Positions 46,638 through 55,800 of a stretch of 64,000 nucleotides of DNA are shown here, one piece after another. The notes below the pieces were generated by a model. It saw only the letters and a list, made by a program, of their open reading frames with translations, was not told the DNA's origin and searched no databases. This DNA comes from Iris pallida (lineage: Eukaryota; Streptophyta; Magnoliopsida; Asparagales; Iridaceae): contig JANAVB010016200.1 in NCBI GenBank assembly GCA_029216955.1, positions 2,123,839 through 2,187,838 of the forward strand. Reading direction: 5' to 3'. Numbering within the stretch: the stretch's first letter is position 1; each line of letters begins with the position of its first letter. The position numbers and the translations under genes were made by a program.

Positions 46638-46840
46638 AAAGTCTGCGTATATTTTGAGCTTTCTGTCTCAAGTTTGCGTGGATTCTGAAGTTTCTTTCCT
46701 TAAGTCTGCATGGATTTTGAAGCTTTTTGCCTTAAGTCTGCGTGGATCCTGAAGTTTCTTGCCCCAAGTTTGCGTGGATTTTGAAGCTTTCTGCCCCGAG
46801 TCTGCGTGGATTTCGTCTTCAACAAGTCTGCATGGATTTC
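46638..46840. repeat. 32-bp tandem repeats in the LTR U3
   Basis: Units begin AAGTYTGCGTGGATTYTGAAG and end in TTTCTTGCC-like sequence. The 3' LTR has one unit fewer, explaining the 26-bp length difference. Confidence 0.9.
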
Positions 46841-47047
46841 ATCAAATTGGAGTACGTGGCAGCCATGCCACTGATCTCTCGCCTGCGTGTCCTGTAACTT
46901 GCACACGACTCATGCATGATTGCCATGTGTCCAACAGTTACAGGCCACGTCTAGTAACTGCTCACGACCTTGCGTATGTTAAATCCTGCATGATTTTCAA
47001 CTATGCACAGGCTGTGAAGACAGTTATCTTTTCAGTTATTTTTGACT

Positions 47048-47057
47048 CTATAAATAG
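47048..47057 (+). promoter_or_regulatory. TATA box of the Tat element 5' LTR
   Basis: CTATAAATAG; also present in the 3' LTR at 59671-59680. Confidence 0.8.
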
Positions 47058-47225
47058 AGTTCTTTTTCTCATTCATGGTACATATACATAGTTATCTAAC
47101 TTACTGTCAAAATTTTGAGAGCTTTTCTTCTTCGCATAGTCTAAGGGATAAAGCGATCGTCTTCTAGATCGGATTCCTACAGTTGTAATTTTCCCAGATA
47201 CACAATAAATAAAGTGAATTTATTT

Positions 47226-48671
47226 ATGGAAAACAAATTGGCGACTCTGCTGGGGAAAACCATCTCCTCTTCTGAGATGGCAACAACTCAATGCGACACT
47301 TTGTCAATCGGCTCGACGAAGAAGGTGATGACGATCCAATTCGATCAACTCGCCCACGAAGAAATGCAGTGGGCTAAGAGTGGCAAGCCCACTTCAGCCT
47401 CTATCATCATTGCCAAGTCGAAGGGACACTCTGTCTATGTCCCTAAGATTCAGTTGGCAGCCAATGGTGAAGTCTCTGCCACAGTGTCTACTCCTAACAC
47501 TGGCAAAGACTCTACTGCAAGCTCGCACACTCTTGTGCGCTCGAAGATGACAGCATTCAAAAGTCATGCTGACAGTACTGGCTCCTTAGCCAAGTCTGTT
47601 CCAGCGTGCAATCTCACATCCAAAAGTCACGCTGACAGTATTGGCTCCTTAGCCAAATCTGTTCCAGCGTACAAATTCAATCCCAAAAGTCACACTGACA
47701 GTATTGGCTCCTTAGCCAAATCTGTTCCAGCGTGCAAATTCAATCCCAAAAGTCACGCTGACAATACTGGCTCTTTAGCCAAATCTGTTCCAGCGTGTAT
47801 TTCCAAAGTCAAGAAACACGCCGACAGCACTGGCTTATTAGCCAAATCTGTTCCAGCGTGTATTTCCAAAATCAAAAATCACACTGACAGCACTAGCTCC
47901 TTAGCCAAATCTGTTCCAGCGTGTAATTCTAAAATCAAAAGTCACACTGACAGCACTGGTTCTTTAACCAAGCCTGTTTCAGCGTGTACATCATCTAAGA
48001 AGAATAGCTCTTTTGCTATCTCTTCCTCTTTGCCAAGTTCTACTAGAACTGGGGGTGGTCTTCCACACAAAGTTCCTTCGAAAAGAGATAACTCTTTAGT
48101 TGTTTCTTCTGCTCCTGTAGTTTTTACTTCAGGAACAGCTTTGACTGACAATTTTGTTAGTCAAAGAAAAGAAGATGGTCTTTTGACTACTCTTCCTTTT
48201 GGACATTCTATGTCTCAAAACTTGAATAAGTCTAAGAAAAAACATTCTGTAATGTCTTCTTTTACGACTTCTTCAAATTGGGCACATAATTTGTCTATGA
48301 AAGAGGGTCTGTTACCAACTCCTAAACAAGGGGGTGGTTCAACTCTTCCTTCTCTGCAAATATCCAGATCAATGGAAGGAAAACTCCAAGTTTCCAAAAC
48401 CAATGTGTTACCTCAAACTGATTTAAGAACAAAACTTAATCAAATCCGTTTGGGAAATACTTCTGGTGTTAAGAAACCACATCAATCGGAAATAAAAATA
48501 AAAGATCCGGATGCAGAGTATGCTAAAAATTATGTGGCTCATATTAATCACTCCCTATATAATCAAGAGCCATCAAGACCCAGGAACAAGAAATATACTC
48601 CTAAAAATACACAAGGAGTGTTCTCTGATGTACCTCAATCTTCACAAACAGATTTACGAGAACACCTTTAA
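47226..48671 (+). CDS. ORF1 of the Tat element, with 7 x 21-residue repeats
   Basis: A protein of unknown role encoded before gag, as known in Ogre-type elements. The first ATG (47226) lies in the last bases of the LTR, and the frame runs through the primer site (ENKLATLLGK). A second ATG at 47277 (MATTQCDTLS) may be the true start. Residues from about 47559 to 47999 form seven units of KSHADSTGSLAKSVPAC plus four variable residues. The rest is Ser/Thr/Lys-rich with no known domain. A TAA at 48669 ends it, with gag continuing in the same frame. The start of the T3 element encodes a related N-terminus. Confidence 0.75.
   Translation: MENKLATLLGKTISSSEMATTQCDTLSIGSTKKVMTIQFDQLAHEEMQWAKSGKPTSASIIIAKSKGHSVYVPKIQLAANGEVSATVSTPNTGKDSTASSHTLVRSKMTAFKSHADSTGSLAKSVPACNLTSKSHADSIGSLAKSVPAYKFNPKSHTDSIGSLAKSVPACKFNPKSHADNTGSLAKSVPACISKVKKHADSTGLLAKSVPACISKIKNHTDSTSSLAKSVPACNSKIKSHTDSTGSLTKPVSACTSSKKNSSFAISSSLPSSTRTGGGLPHKVPSKRDNSLVVSSAPVVFTSGTALTDNFVSQRKEDGLLTTLPFGHSMSQNLNKSKKKHSVMSSFTTSSNWAHNLSMKEGLLPTPKQGGGSTLPSLQISRSMEGKLQVSKTNVLPQTDLRTKLNQIRLGNTSGVKKPHQSEIKIKDPDAEYAKNYVAHINHSLYNQEPSRPRNKKYTPKNTQGVFSDVPQSSQTDLREHL
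47239..47256 (+). promoter_or_regulatory. primer-binding site of the Tat element
   Basis: TGGCGACTCTGCTGGGGA starts four bases after the LTR. It has the form used by Tat/Ogre-type elements, whose primer is reported to be an arginine tRNA. The exact tRNA was not checked here. Confidence 0.75.
47559..47999 (+). repeat. 63-bp tandem repeat encoding 21-residue units
   Basis: Seven consecutive 63-bp units keep the frame, each with GACAGYAYTGGCTCCTTAGC-like and TCTGTTCCAGCGTG cores. Confidence 0.9.
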
Positions 48672-49559
48672 CAGAAAAGAAGGAGTAATTCTGTGACAAT
48701 GGACCATGCTGAATGTGACTTCCAGCCAAAAGTCATAATTCAATGCAGATGTCAAGCAATGGTTCAAGACTATGTTGATCATGAATGTGACTTCCAGCCG
48801 AGAGTTACAATGCAATACAGATGTCAAAATAAACGACAATCTGTCTTCAATCGGATTCAGTATGAACCTATGCCTGATGGAGATGAGCCTTTGTTTGCTT
48901 CTGTCAACATGACCTCTCGGGATACTGGAGGTAGAGCTGATAGTCCAGATGGAGTATATAAAGGCACAAGAGCAAGAGTCCTGGTCTCTAGTCAAAGAAC
49001 TTTGATCTCTGAAGATGATTCTGAATTCCTTGGAGAATCTAACTTCCCACCTCTTCCTACTGGGGGTAGTTCTCCTATAATTGACTTTGATGCACAAAGC
49101 AATGATTCAGAACAAACAATATCCACCAGTTCATCAATAATCCCTCGTACAGTCACGACTTATATGGTTGATGGGAATACTGATGAACCTTCTTCTTCCT
49201 TGACTCCTCAAGAACAAAGAATTGCTTCTTTGGAACAGCAAATGAAATCCATGGCTGATACTATGAAGTCGATGTATGAACTCATGGCAACTCAGATACA
49301 AAATCGACAGACTGTACCAGATGCCATACCAATTGATACTGGTGTAATACAAGTTCCTCCAGTAGTACAATCTAATACTCCTGGACTAGCTCAAACAAAT
49401 CCTAGTCTCTCTGGAGCTGGGGGTAGTGCTTATAATGCTGTTCCTCCTCCCAACTATTCTCTACAAGCTACAACTCCACAATCTTCCGGAGTTGTCTCTG
49501 AAGAATTGAAGAATCTCAAAACTCAATTCGAGGCATTCAAACAGAAAGATGGTTTATAA
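48672..49559 (+). CDS. gag N-terminal segment of the Tat element
   Basis: Same frame as ORF1, after one TAA; the first ATG is at 48693. It contains two related stretches (DHAECDFQPKVIIQCRCQ, DHECDFQPRVTMQYRCQ), then QSVFNRI and GTRAR, both also found in the T3 element and in line with remembered Tat gag features. A coiled-coil-like segment (EQRIASLEQQMKSMADTMKS) follows. It ends at a TAA (49557), but homology to gag continues directly behind it in frame. Confidence 0.75.
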   Translation, partial: QKRRSNSVTMDHAECDFQPKVIIQCRCQAMVQDYVDHECDFQPRVTMQYRCQNKRQSVFNRIQYEPMPDGDEPLFASVNMTSRDTGGRADSPDGVYKGTRARVLVSSQRTLISEDDSEFLGESNFPPLPTGGSSPIIDFDAQSNDSEQTISTSSSIIPRTVTTYMVDGNTDEPSSSLTPQEQRIASLEQQMKSMADTMKSMYELMATQIQNRQTVPDAIPIDTGVIQVPPVVQSNTPGLAQTNPSLSGAGGSAYNAVPPPNYSLQATTPQSSGVVSEELKNLKTQFEAFKQKDGL

Positions 49560-50411
49560 AGGTTAGGCATCAAACAACCTTATCCGATAGAATGGAAGCA
49601 AGTATCGTATCCTCCTAAATACAAGCCTCCTACTATCTCATTCTATGATGGAACCACTTCTCCAAGTCAGTTTATTAATCACTTTAAAGTGATGACTGAC
49701 CAGTTGCAACCAAGTGACGCCCTCCTTACTCGGGTGTTTGTTGGATGTCTCAAGGGAACGGCTTATGAATGGTATAGAAGTCTCCCAGATGGGTGCATTA
49801 CCTCATTTGTCGGTTTCAAACAGATGTTTCTTGAACGGTTCTATGAAGGGCTCAATGACATGACTATGTCTGCTCTTATTAGAATCAAGCAGAAAAATAA
49901 TAAAACTACAGAGGATTTCATTGAACGGTTTCGAAGAGAAGCTCTGAAGATGCCTCTTGGAACTCCAGATGCTGTCACCATCGACACATGCAAATCAAAC
50001 TTGTTGCCAATCATCAGCATGTGGACAGGATCTACTCAATTTCAAGATTGGCCTTCCTTCATAGTCAGTGCCAAGGCCACAGAAATTAGTGCTGAAACCT
50101 TCAAAGGTTTAGGAGTGCAGATGACTCCCAAAGAAACAGGTCAAGGTACTAACAATAATGCTAAAAACAATGCTCGCAAGGGAAAAGAAACTCTTGAAGT
50201 TAATCTTCAGAGCAAAGATGCATCAACTGTTCAAACTTCTCATACCTCTATAACTCAACAACCAAGAATACCTCGCCCCAAAGAAGAGTACTCTTTCGAT
50301 GACGACGATGTCCTTGGTATCTTTGAATGTCTGCTGAAAGATAATAAAATACAATTACCTGAAATCAAGAAACCTGATGAAACTGGGAAGACAGATCATC
50401 CTAAATACTGA
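49560..50411 (+). CDS. gag core of the Tat element (Retrotrans_gag)
   Basis: The structural capsid part that assembles virus-like particles. After the TAA the frame reads PYPIEWKQVSYPPKYK, then the gag core with GTAYEWYRSLP, FVGFKQMFLERFYEG and TEDFIERFRREALKMP (about 49640-49960). The only internal ATG track starts at 49689, inside the domain, so translation must come from upstream or the stop is a mutation. The end has EEYSFDDDDVLGIFECLL and KPDETGKTDHPKY, then TGA at 50409, which replaces the expected zinc-knuckle cysteine. Confidence 0.85.
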   Translation, partial: RLGIKQPYPIEWKQVSYPPKYKPPTISFYDGTTSPSQFINHFKVMTDQLQPSDALLTRVFVGCLKGTAYEWYRSLPDGCITSFVGFKQMFLERFYEGLNDMTMSALIRIKQKNNKTTEDFIERFRREALKMPLGTPDAVTIDTCKSNLLPIISMWTGSTQFQDWPSFIVSAKATEISAETFKGLGVQMTPKETGQGTNNNAKNNARKGKETLEVNLQSKDASTVQTSHTSITQQPRIPRPKEEYSFDDDDVLGIFECLLKDNKIQLPEIKKPDETGKTDHPKY

Positions 50412-52850
50412 CCATACCATAGAATGTTGGGTCACACAATTCGTACATGTTATGTACTGAAAGGAAAGATCCAAGAAATGATTAAATCTGGAGCTATCTC
50501 CCTTACTCCAAAAGAGAAGACCGTCACCTCCAACGTCGTCTCTATGCAATTCGGAGATTTCTCTCCTCAACTCCTTGAAAGTGGGATCGTTCCTATTCCC
50601 AAGGTAACTCTTGAGATAGTGAATATTCCTCCTCCACAATCTGAAGGATTAGTGCCAATCACTTTGGAAACAGGAGAAATTATGTGGATTCATCCTGATC
50701 TAGTTGCAGACTTTGACTCTCCTCCTCTTCAAAAGACTACATCTCGAAAGTCCAAGAAGGCTGGAAAGATTAAGTCATGTCATATGACTTCTCTTGGATC
50801 TACCTCTGACACAGAGCCAAAAGAGAAAGAAGAAGCACTTGCTACTCGAACAGGAAAACCTTATCTAAATGATTATTCCAAGAATCCTGAGGATACTCCT
50901 GATATCCCTCAAGCTGATAAAGATGCTCCTAATGTTCCTCCTGAAGAAGAATCATCCATTGCACCTGTTCCTTCAACTACACCGGTTGAACCTGTTTCTC
51001 CCAAGCCTACGGCTTTTGAGAAAGGCAAACAACAGGCTCGGTTTGATAAACCAATCAAGAAGTCCCCTCCTCTTGGGCTTCAGAAGCCTTATAATTTCGA
51101 TATTCTAGCTCAACTTGCTAATACTCCAGCTAGAATGTCCTTCTTTGAACTTCTACGTCTTTCTAAAGAGACTCGGGAGACGTTAAGTGAAGCACTTCTT
51201 CAAGCCGACTCTTGTCTTGCACAATTGAAGAAGCCAGATGCAGAACCTACCACTTGCTTATATTGCAACAGTGTATTGGAGATTATCCCAAATATCACCT
51301 TTACACAAGACGACATGCTATTGGAGGATAATCGACATGATCGGCCTCTCTACTACACTGGTTATATCGATACAATGAAGATAGATCGTATCCTCATTGA
51401 TCCAGGGTCTGCTATAAGTATAATACCAAAGAGTCTGTTGGATGAACTAAAAATTCCTCTTCACAAGCTCTCCAAGACGGTTACTACTATCCTGGGATTC
51501 AATCAAAGCCGAAGCGAGCCTTTGGGAAAGATTCATCTGAAGCTTCAGATAGGTGATTTCAGATCCAAAGTCACTTTCTATGTGATTGAGATCGTGGGAT
51601 CCTACAATCTTCTTCTTGGGAGGCCCTTTCTTCATGAAAATAATGTGGTGCCTTCTACTCTTCATCAGTGTTTTAAGTACATTGATAACAATGGAAGAGT
51701 ACAAAAAGAAGTTGCTGATACAAATCCCTTCTATGGGGTCGAAGCTTATTTCAATGATTCCCGAATGTACAAAGAAGAGTATACAAGGGTGATACAAGCT
51801 ATGGAGAAAGAGGATTCACAAAGTGAGACTTTAATAATCCCTGTTAAAGGTCGAACTACTCAGCAACAATCTTCCAAATCCTCCGAAGAAGGTTCTTTCA
51901 TCATTCCGGTGAGTGGACGGATCTCTCCGTTACCTCAGTCGTCTGCTCAAGATACAATAATCATTCCTGTTAGTAGGCGTACTACAGTTCCTGTATCTTC
52001 ACAGGATACTCTGCTAATTCCAGTTGGAGGGCGGATTACTCTTCCATCTCAAGCTTCAAGGGAGCTCACCTCTTCTGAGCCATTTATTATCGATCTCAAT
52101 CGAAACAAAGCTTCTTTTCGTTCTTCTTCTTCCCCTTTAGTCATTGACTTGGCTAAGATCTCTAAGGCTCAGCCTTCTCCCAATGTAAATATTGCTGCTT
52201 TTACATTTAAGGAAAAGTCTCCATCTTTGCAGTACGCTGATGTGTGTAATTATGTTCATAGTTATTTACATTTGTTAGATGACTTGAGCACAATAACCAT
52301 AGGAGTTATACAGATTGTTCATACAGATGTATCCCTAGAACCTGTACAATCTTCATACTTTCTAGTTCCCAGCAGAAAGCCAGGAGACATTCTAATATTC
52401 TTTTACAAAGGGCCCCAAAGTCCTTCTGATTTAGAAGATGATGACAAGAATGATGATACTGGAAGATTACAACTACGTCGTTATAGTCAGCAATCTAAAG
52501 ACATCATTAAAAATATGGGCTATGACTTCAGGACTGGCCTCAATAATGGCAAAGGAAGAAAAATGCCTGTCCGGATTCCTCCTCTGAAATATGGAAGGAC
52601 AAAATACGGATTGGGCTATATTGCTCCTACTCCCTTTATCAATATTATCCATGAAGATCCCGAGTCTGACGAAGATAAGAGATCTGATTCTTCTAGTACC
52701 ACTTCTTGGAATTCCGATACGAGTATCGGTGATTTCTACTGCAACATTCTGTCTTCCAACATGGTTTCTATTGACTGTTCTGAAGAAGTGATGAAGACGA
52801 AGAAGAATTTGAAATCTCACCTGAATCAGAACAATGGGTCCAAAGGTTAG
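50412..52850 (+). CDS. gag zinc-knuckle end, aspartic protease and linker of the Tat element
   Basis: In frame with gag after TGA; the first ATG is at 50424. The opening PYHRMLGHTIRTCYVLK is the remainder of a CCHC-like knuckle. The aspartic protease that cuts Gag-Pol has its active-site motif ILIDPGSAISIIP (Asp at 51399) and the downstream NLLLGRPFLHEN at about 51605-51640. The 400-residue linker after it holds repeated IIPV-type motifs and Ser-rich acidic sequence. The frame closes at TAG 52848-52850, overlapping the RT frame by 67 bases at a -1 offset. Confidence 0.85.
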   Translation, partial: PYHRMLGHTIRTCYVLKGKIQEMIKSGAISLTPKEKTVTSNVVSMQFGDFSPQLLESGIVPIPKVTLEIVNIPPPQSEGLVPITLETGEIMWIHPDLVADFDSPPLQKTTSRKSKKAGKIKSCHMTSLGSTSDTEPKEKEEALATRTGKPYLNDYSKNPEDTPDIPQADKDAPNVPPEEESSIAPVPSTTPVEPVSPKPTAFEKGKQQARFDKPIKKSPPLGLQKPYNFDILAQLANTPARMSFFELLRLSKETRETLSEALLQADSCLAQLKKPDAEPTTCLYCNSVLEIIPNITFTQDDMLLEDNRHDRPLYYTGYIDTMKIDRILIDPGSAISIIPKSLLDELKIPLHKLSKTVTTILGFNQSRSEPLGKIHLKLQIGDFRSKVTFYVIEIVGSYNLLLGRPFLHENNVVPSTLHQCFKYIDNNGRVQKEVADTNPFYGVEAYFNDSRMYKEEYTRVIQAMEKEDSQSETLIIPVKGRTTQQQSSKSSEEGSFIIPVSGRISPLPQSSAQDTIIIPVSRRTTVPVSSQDTLLIPVGGRITLPSQASRELTSSEPFIIDLNRNKASFRSSSSPLVIDLAKISKAQPSPNVNIAAFTFKEKSPSLQYADVCNYVHSYLHLLDDLSTITIGVIQIVHTDVSLEPVQSSYFLVPSRKPGDILIFFYKGPQSPSDLEDDDKNDDTGRLQLRRYSQQSKDIIKNMGYDFRTGLNNGKGRKMPVRIPPLKYGRTKYGLGYIAPTPFINIIHEDPESDEDKRSDSSSTTSWNSDTSIGDFYCNILSSNMVSIDCSEEVMKTKKNLKSHLNQNNGSKG
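51826..52150 (+). repeat. repeated IIPV-GR motifs between protease and RT
   Basis: Four units (LIIPVKGRTT, FIIPVSGRIS, IIIPVSRRTT, LLIPVGGRIT), spaced 18-23 residues apart, are followed by FIIDLNRNK and LVIDLAKIS. The periodicity is seen in the protein and only weakly in the DNA. Confidence 0.75.
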
Positions 52851-55800
52851 ATAATCAATGGGAGTTCCGTTTCGAGCAAAAAGAACCTCCGACTGAAGAT
52901 AAACTTGTTCAAATAGATGTTGGTGAAGAGGGATCCCCCAAACCAATATTCATCAGTGAAAGTCTTTCAGAAACTGATAAGCAAGACATGATTAAACTCA
53001 TTCGTGATTACATCGATGTTTTCGCTTGGAGTTATGAAGATATGCCAGGACTTGATCCACAAATCGCAACTCACAAGCTCAATATCTTGCCGAATGCTAA
53101 ACCGGTCAAACAACAACAGCGACGATTTCGTCCAGACATTATGGATGCAATTGAAGCTGAAGTCAATAAACTCATGGCCTCCGGGTTTATTAGAGAGGAA
53201 CAACATTCCGATTGGGTGGCTAACATAGTTCCTGTTCTTAAAAAGACTGGCAAGATCAGAGTTTGCATAGACTTCCGCGACCTCAATGCGGCATGTCCTA
53301 AAGACGAATTCCTTCTACCAATCACTGATGTCATGATCGATAATACCTGTGGATTTGAACGGATGTCATTCATGGACGGGTATTCTGGATATAATCAGAT
53401 TAAAATGTTTCCAGACGACGAGAAACACACTTCTTTCAGAACGCCGATCGGTACATACTGTTATACAGTGATGCCATTCGGTCTCAAGAATGCAGGAGCA
53501 ACTTATCAACGAGCTATGAGCATTATATTCCGTGAACATTTGCGGAAAACAGTCGAATGCTACGTTGATGATATTGCAGTCAAAAGTCGACAAAAAGAGG
53601 ATCACATCCAAGATTTGAAGACTATTTTTGATCTAATGCGTAAGCATCAGTTAAAGATGAACCCTACTAAGTCCTTCTTAGGTGTCTCTAGTGGTAAATT
53701 TCTCGGCTTCGTCATTACCTCTAAAGGTATACACGTGGATCCCGAGAAGATCAAAGCCATCCAAGAGATGCGTCCTCCACGCACCTTAAAAGAGCTACGA
53801 GGATTTCAAGAAAGGATCGCTTATATCAGGAGATTCATCTCTAATCTTTCAGGACGCTGCAGACCATTCAATAAACTCATGAAGAAAGGTGTTTCTTTCG
53901 TCTGGAGTGATGAATGTCAGAAAGTATTCGATGATATAAAACAATATCTGATGAGCCCGCTAGTATTGGTACCTCCCGTCTCAGGAATACCATTCCTTCT
54001 GTATACCCGAGCAATGAGTCATTCACTGGGTGCATTGCTTGCTCAAAAGAATAAAAATGGTCATGAACAAGCCATTTACTATCTCAGTCGAACTATGACC
54101 GGAGCTGAACCTCGATATTCACCGGTCGAAAAAGAATGTCTAGCCTTGATGTTCGCTGTCCAAAAGACACGTCATTATATCATTGGCCAGACTATTCATG
54201 TTATTTCTAAGATCAATCCTATACGGGTCATGATGAAGAAACCTAGTGTTTTGAATTCTCGATTGGCTAATTGGGAAATCCTACTTGCTCAATATGATAT
54301 GCACTATATTCCTCAGAAGTCAGTCAAAGGACAAGCTTTAGCCGATTTTCTGGCTGCTCATTCAATTCCAGAAGATTCAAAACTCTATGATGAAATCCCA
54401 GATGAAGTTCTAGATTCAAACCAAATTGCTGAAGAAGATCTTACTTGGCGTCTATTCTTTGATGGAGCTTCAAGAATTGGTCCTAATGGAGACATCGTCG
54501 CTGGAGTTGGAATTGTTCTTGTATCGCCAGAAGGTCTTGCTATCCAACGAGCTTATTCTCTTGATCAACCATGTTCAAACAATGTAGCTGAGTACAATGC
54601 ATTGCTCATTGGTCTTCAACTCGCTAAACATCTGAATATTCAACATTTGGAGGCATACGGAGACTCTAAACTCATTGTCAATCAGATAAGGGGTACTTAT
54701 GAAGTTCGCCATCAAGATCTGGTTCCTTATCATAGATCAGCTATATCTATGGCTTCTTCGTTTGAAGAATTCTTCATTGAACATGTTAGGCGAGCATGTA
54801 ACACAGAAGCTGATGCTTTAGCTAATCTTGCGGCGGTGTTGGCTATTCCGATTAGATGGCAACAAATGATTGTTGTTCGCAATCGAGAATTGTTTCATCT
54901 CGAAAACAATCTGACTCTAGGACTTCCAATTGACATTGAAGAATCAACGTCTCATGACGTCAACACAACAAGAGGATTTGGATTTAGTCGTAAATCTTTA
55001 TCATCTTCATCTGATTCTAGCATGGAATTCATCTTCAGTAATTCAACTGAGACTCAGAATACGGATTGGAGACTTCCTTTCTTAGATTTCGTATTGTATG
55101 ATATTCTTCCGGATGATCCGAGTGAGGCAGCATCTATCAGACGACGATCACTCAGATTCTATTACAATCATACTACAAAAACCTTATATCGTCGAGCTTA
55201 TGACGGTCTACTTCTTCGATGTGTTGCCGGTGATGAGGCTCAGCAGATCATTCGCGAAGCACATGATGGAATTTGTGGAGAACATCAGCCTGGCCCAAAA
55301 CTTCAGGACCGTATTCGATGTATGGGTTATTATTGGCCCACTATGGTATCAGACGCCATCGAATATGCAAAAAAGTGTAAAGCTTGTCAAATCCATGCAG
55401 ATTTTATTCATCAACCCTCGGAATTTCTACATCCGACAGCAGCATCATGGCCCTTCGAAGCTTGGGGCATGGACATTATCGGTCCGATCAATCCGCCGTC
55501 ATCCAAAGGCCATCGGTTTATTCTTGCAATAACCGATTACTTCTCCAAATGGTCCGAAGCCATTCCTTTATCTGAAGTTAAAACGTCCAATGTCATCAGC
55601 TTTATTAAGCATCATGTCATCTACAGATTTGGTGTTCCTCAACGCATTATTCATGATAATGGACCACAGTTTGTCAGTCAGAAGTTTACTCGATTCTGTG
55701 ACGATCACCGGATTAATAATGTGGCTTCTACCGCGTATAATCCGGCAGCTAACGGATTAGCAGAAGCTTTCAACAAGACCATCATCAAACTCCTAAAGAA

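Larger units (their letters stand above)
46242..47235 (+). repeat. 5' LTR of the Tat element
   Basis: 994 bp. A TATA box CTATAAATAG is at 47048-47057. Seven ~32-bp units of the type AAGTCTGCGTGGATTTTGAA run from 46638 to 46840. It ends GGAAAACA. Confidence 0.95.

Noticed and set aside
46638..47091. ORFs across the LTR (for example 110 aa at 46759)
   Set aside because: They lie in U3 tandem repeats and the promoter, mirrored in the 3' LTR with shifts; no coding signal.
47559..47999. ORF1 repeats copied from the LTR (shared TCACGCTGACAG-like words)
   Set aside because: Only short words are shared with the LTR start; too little for common origin.
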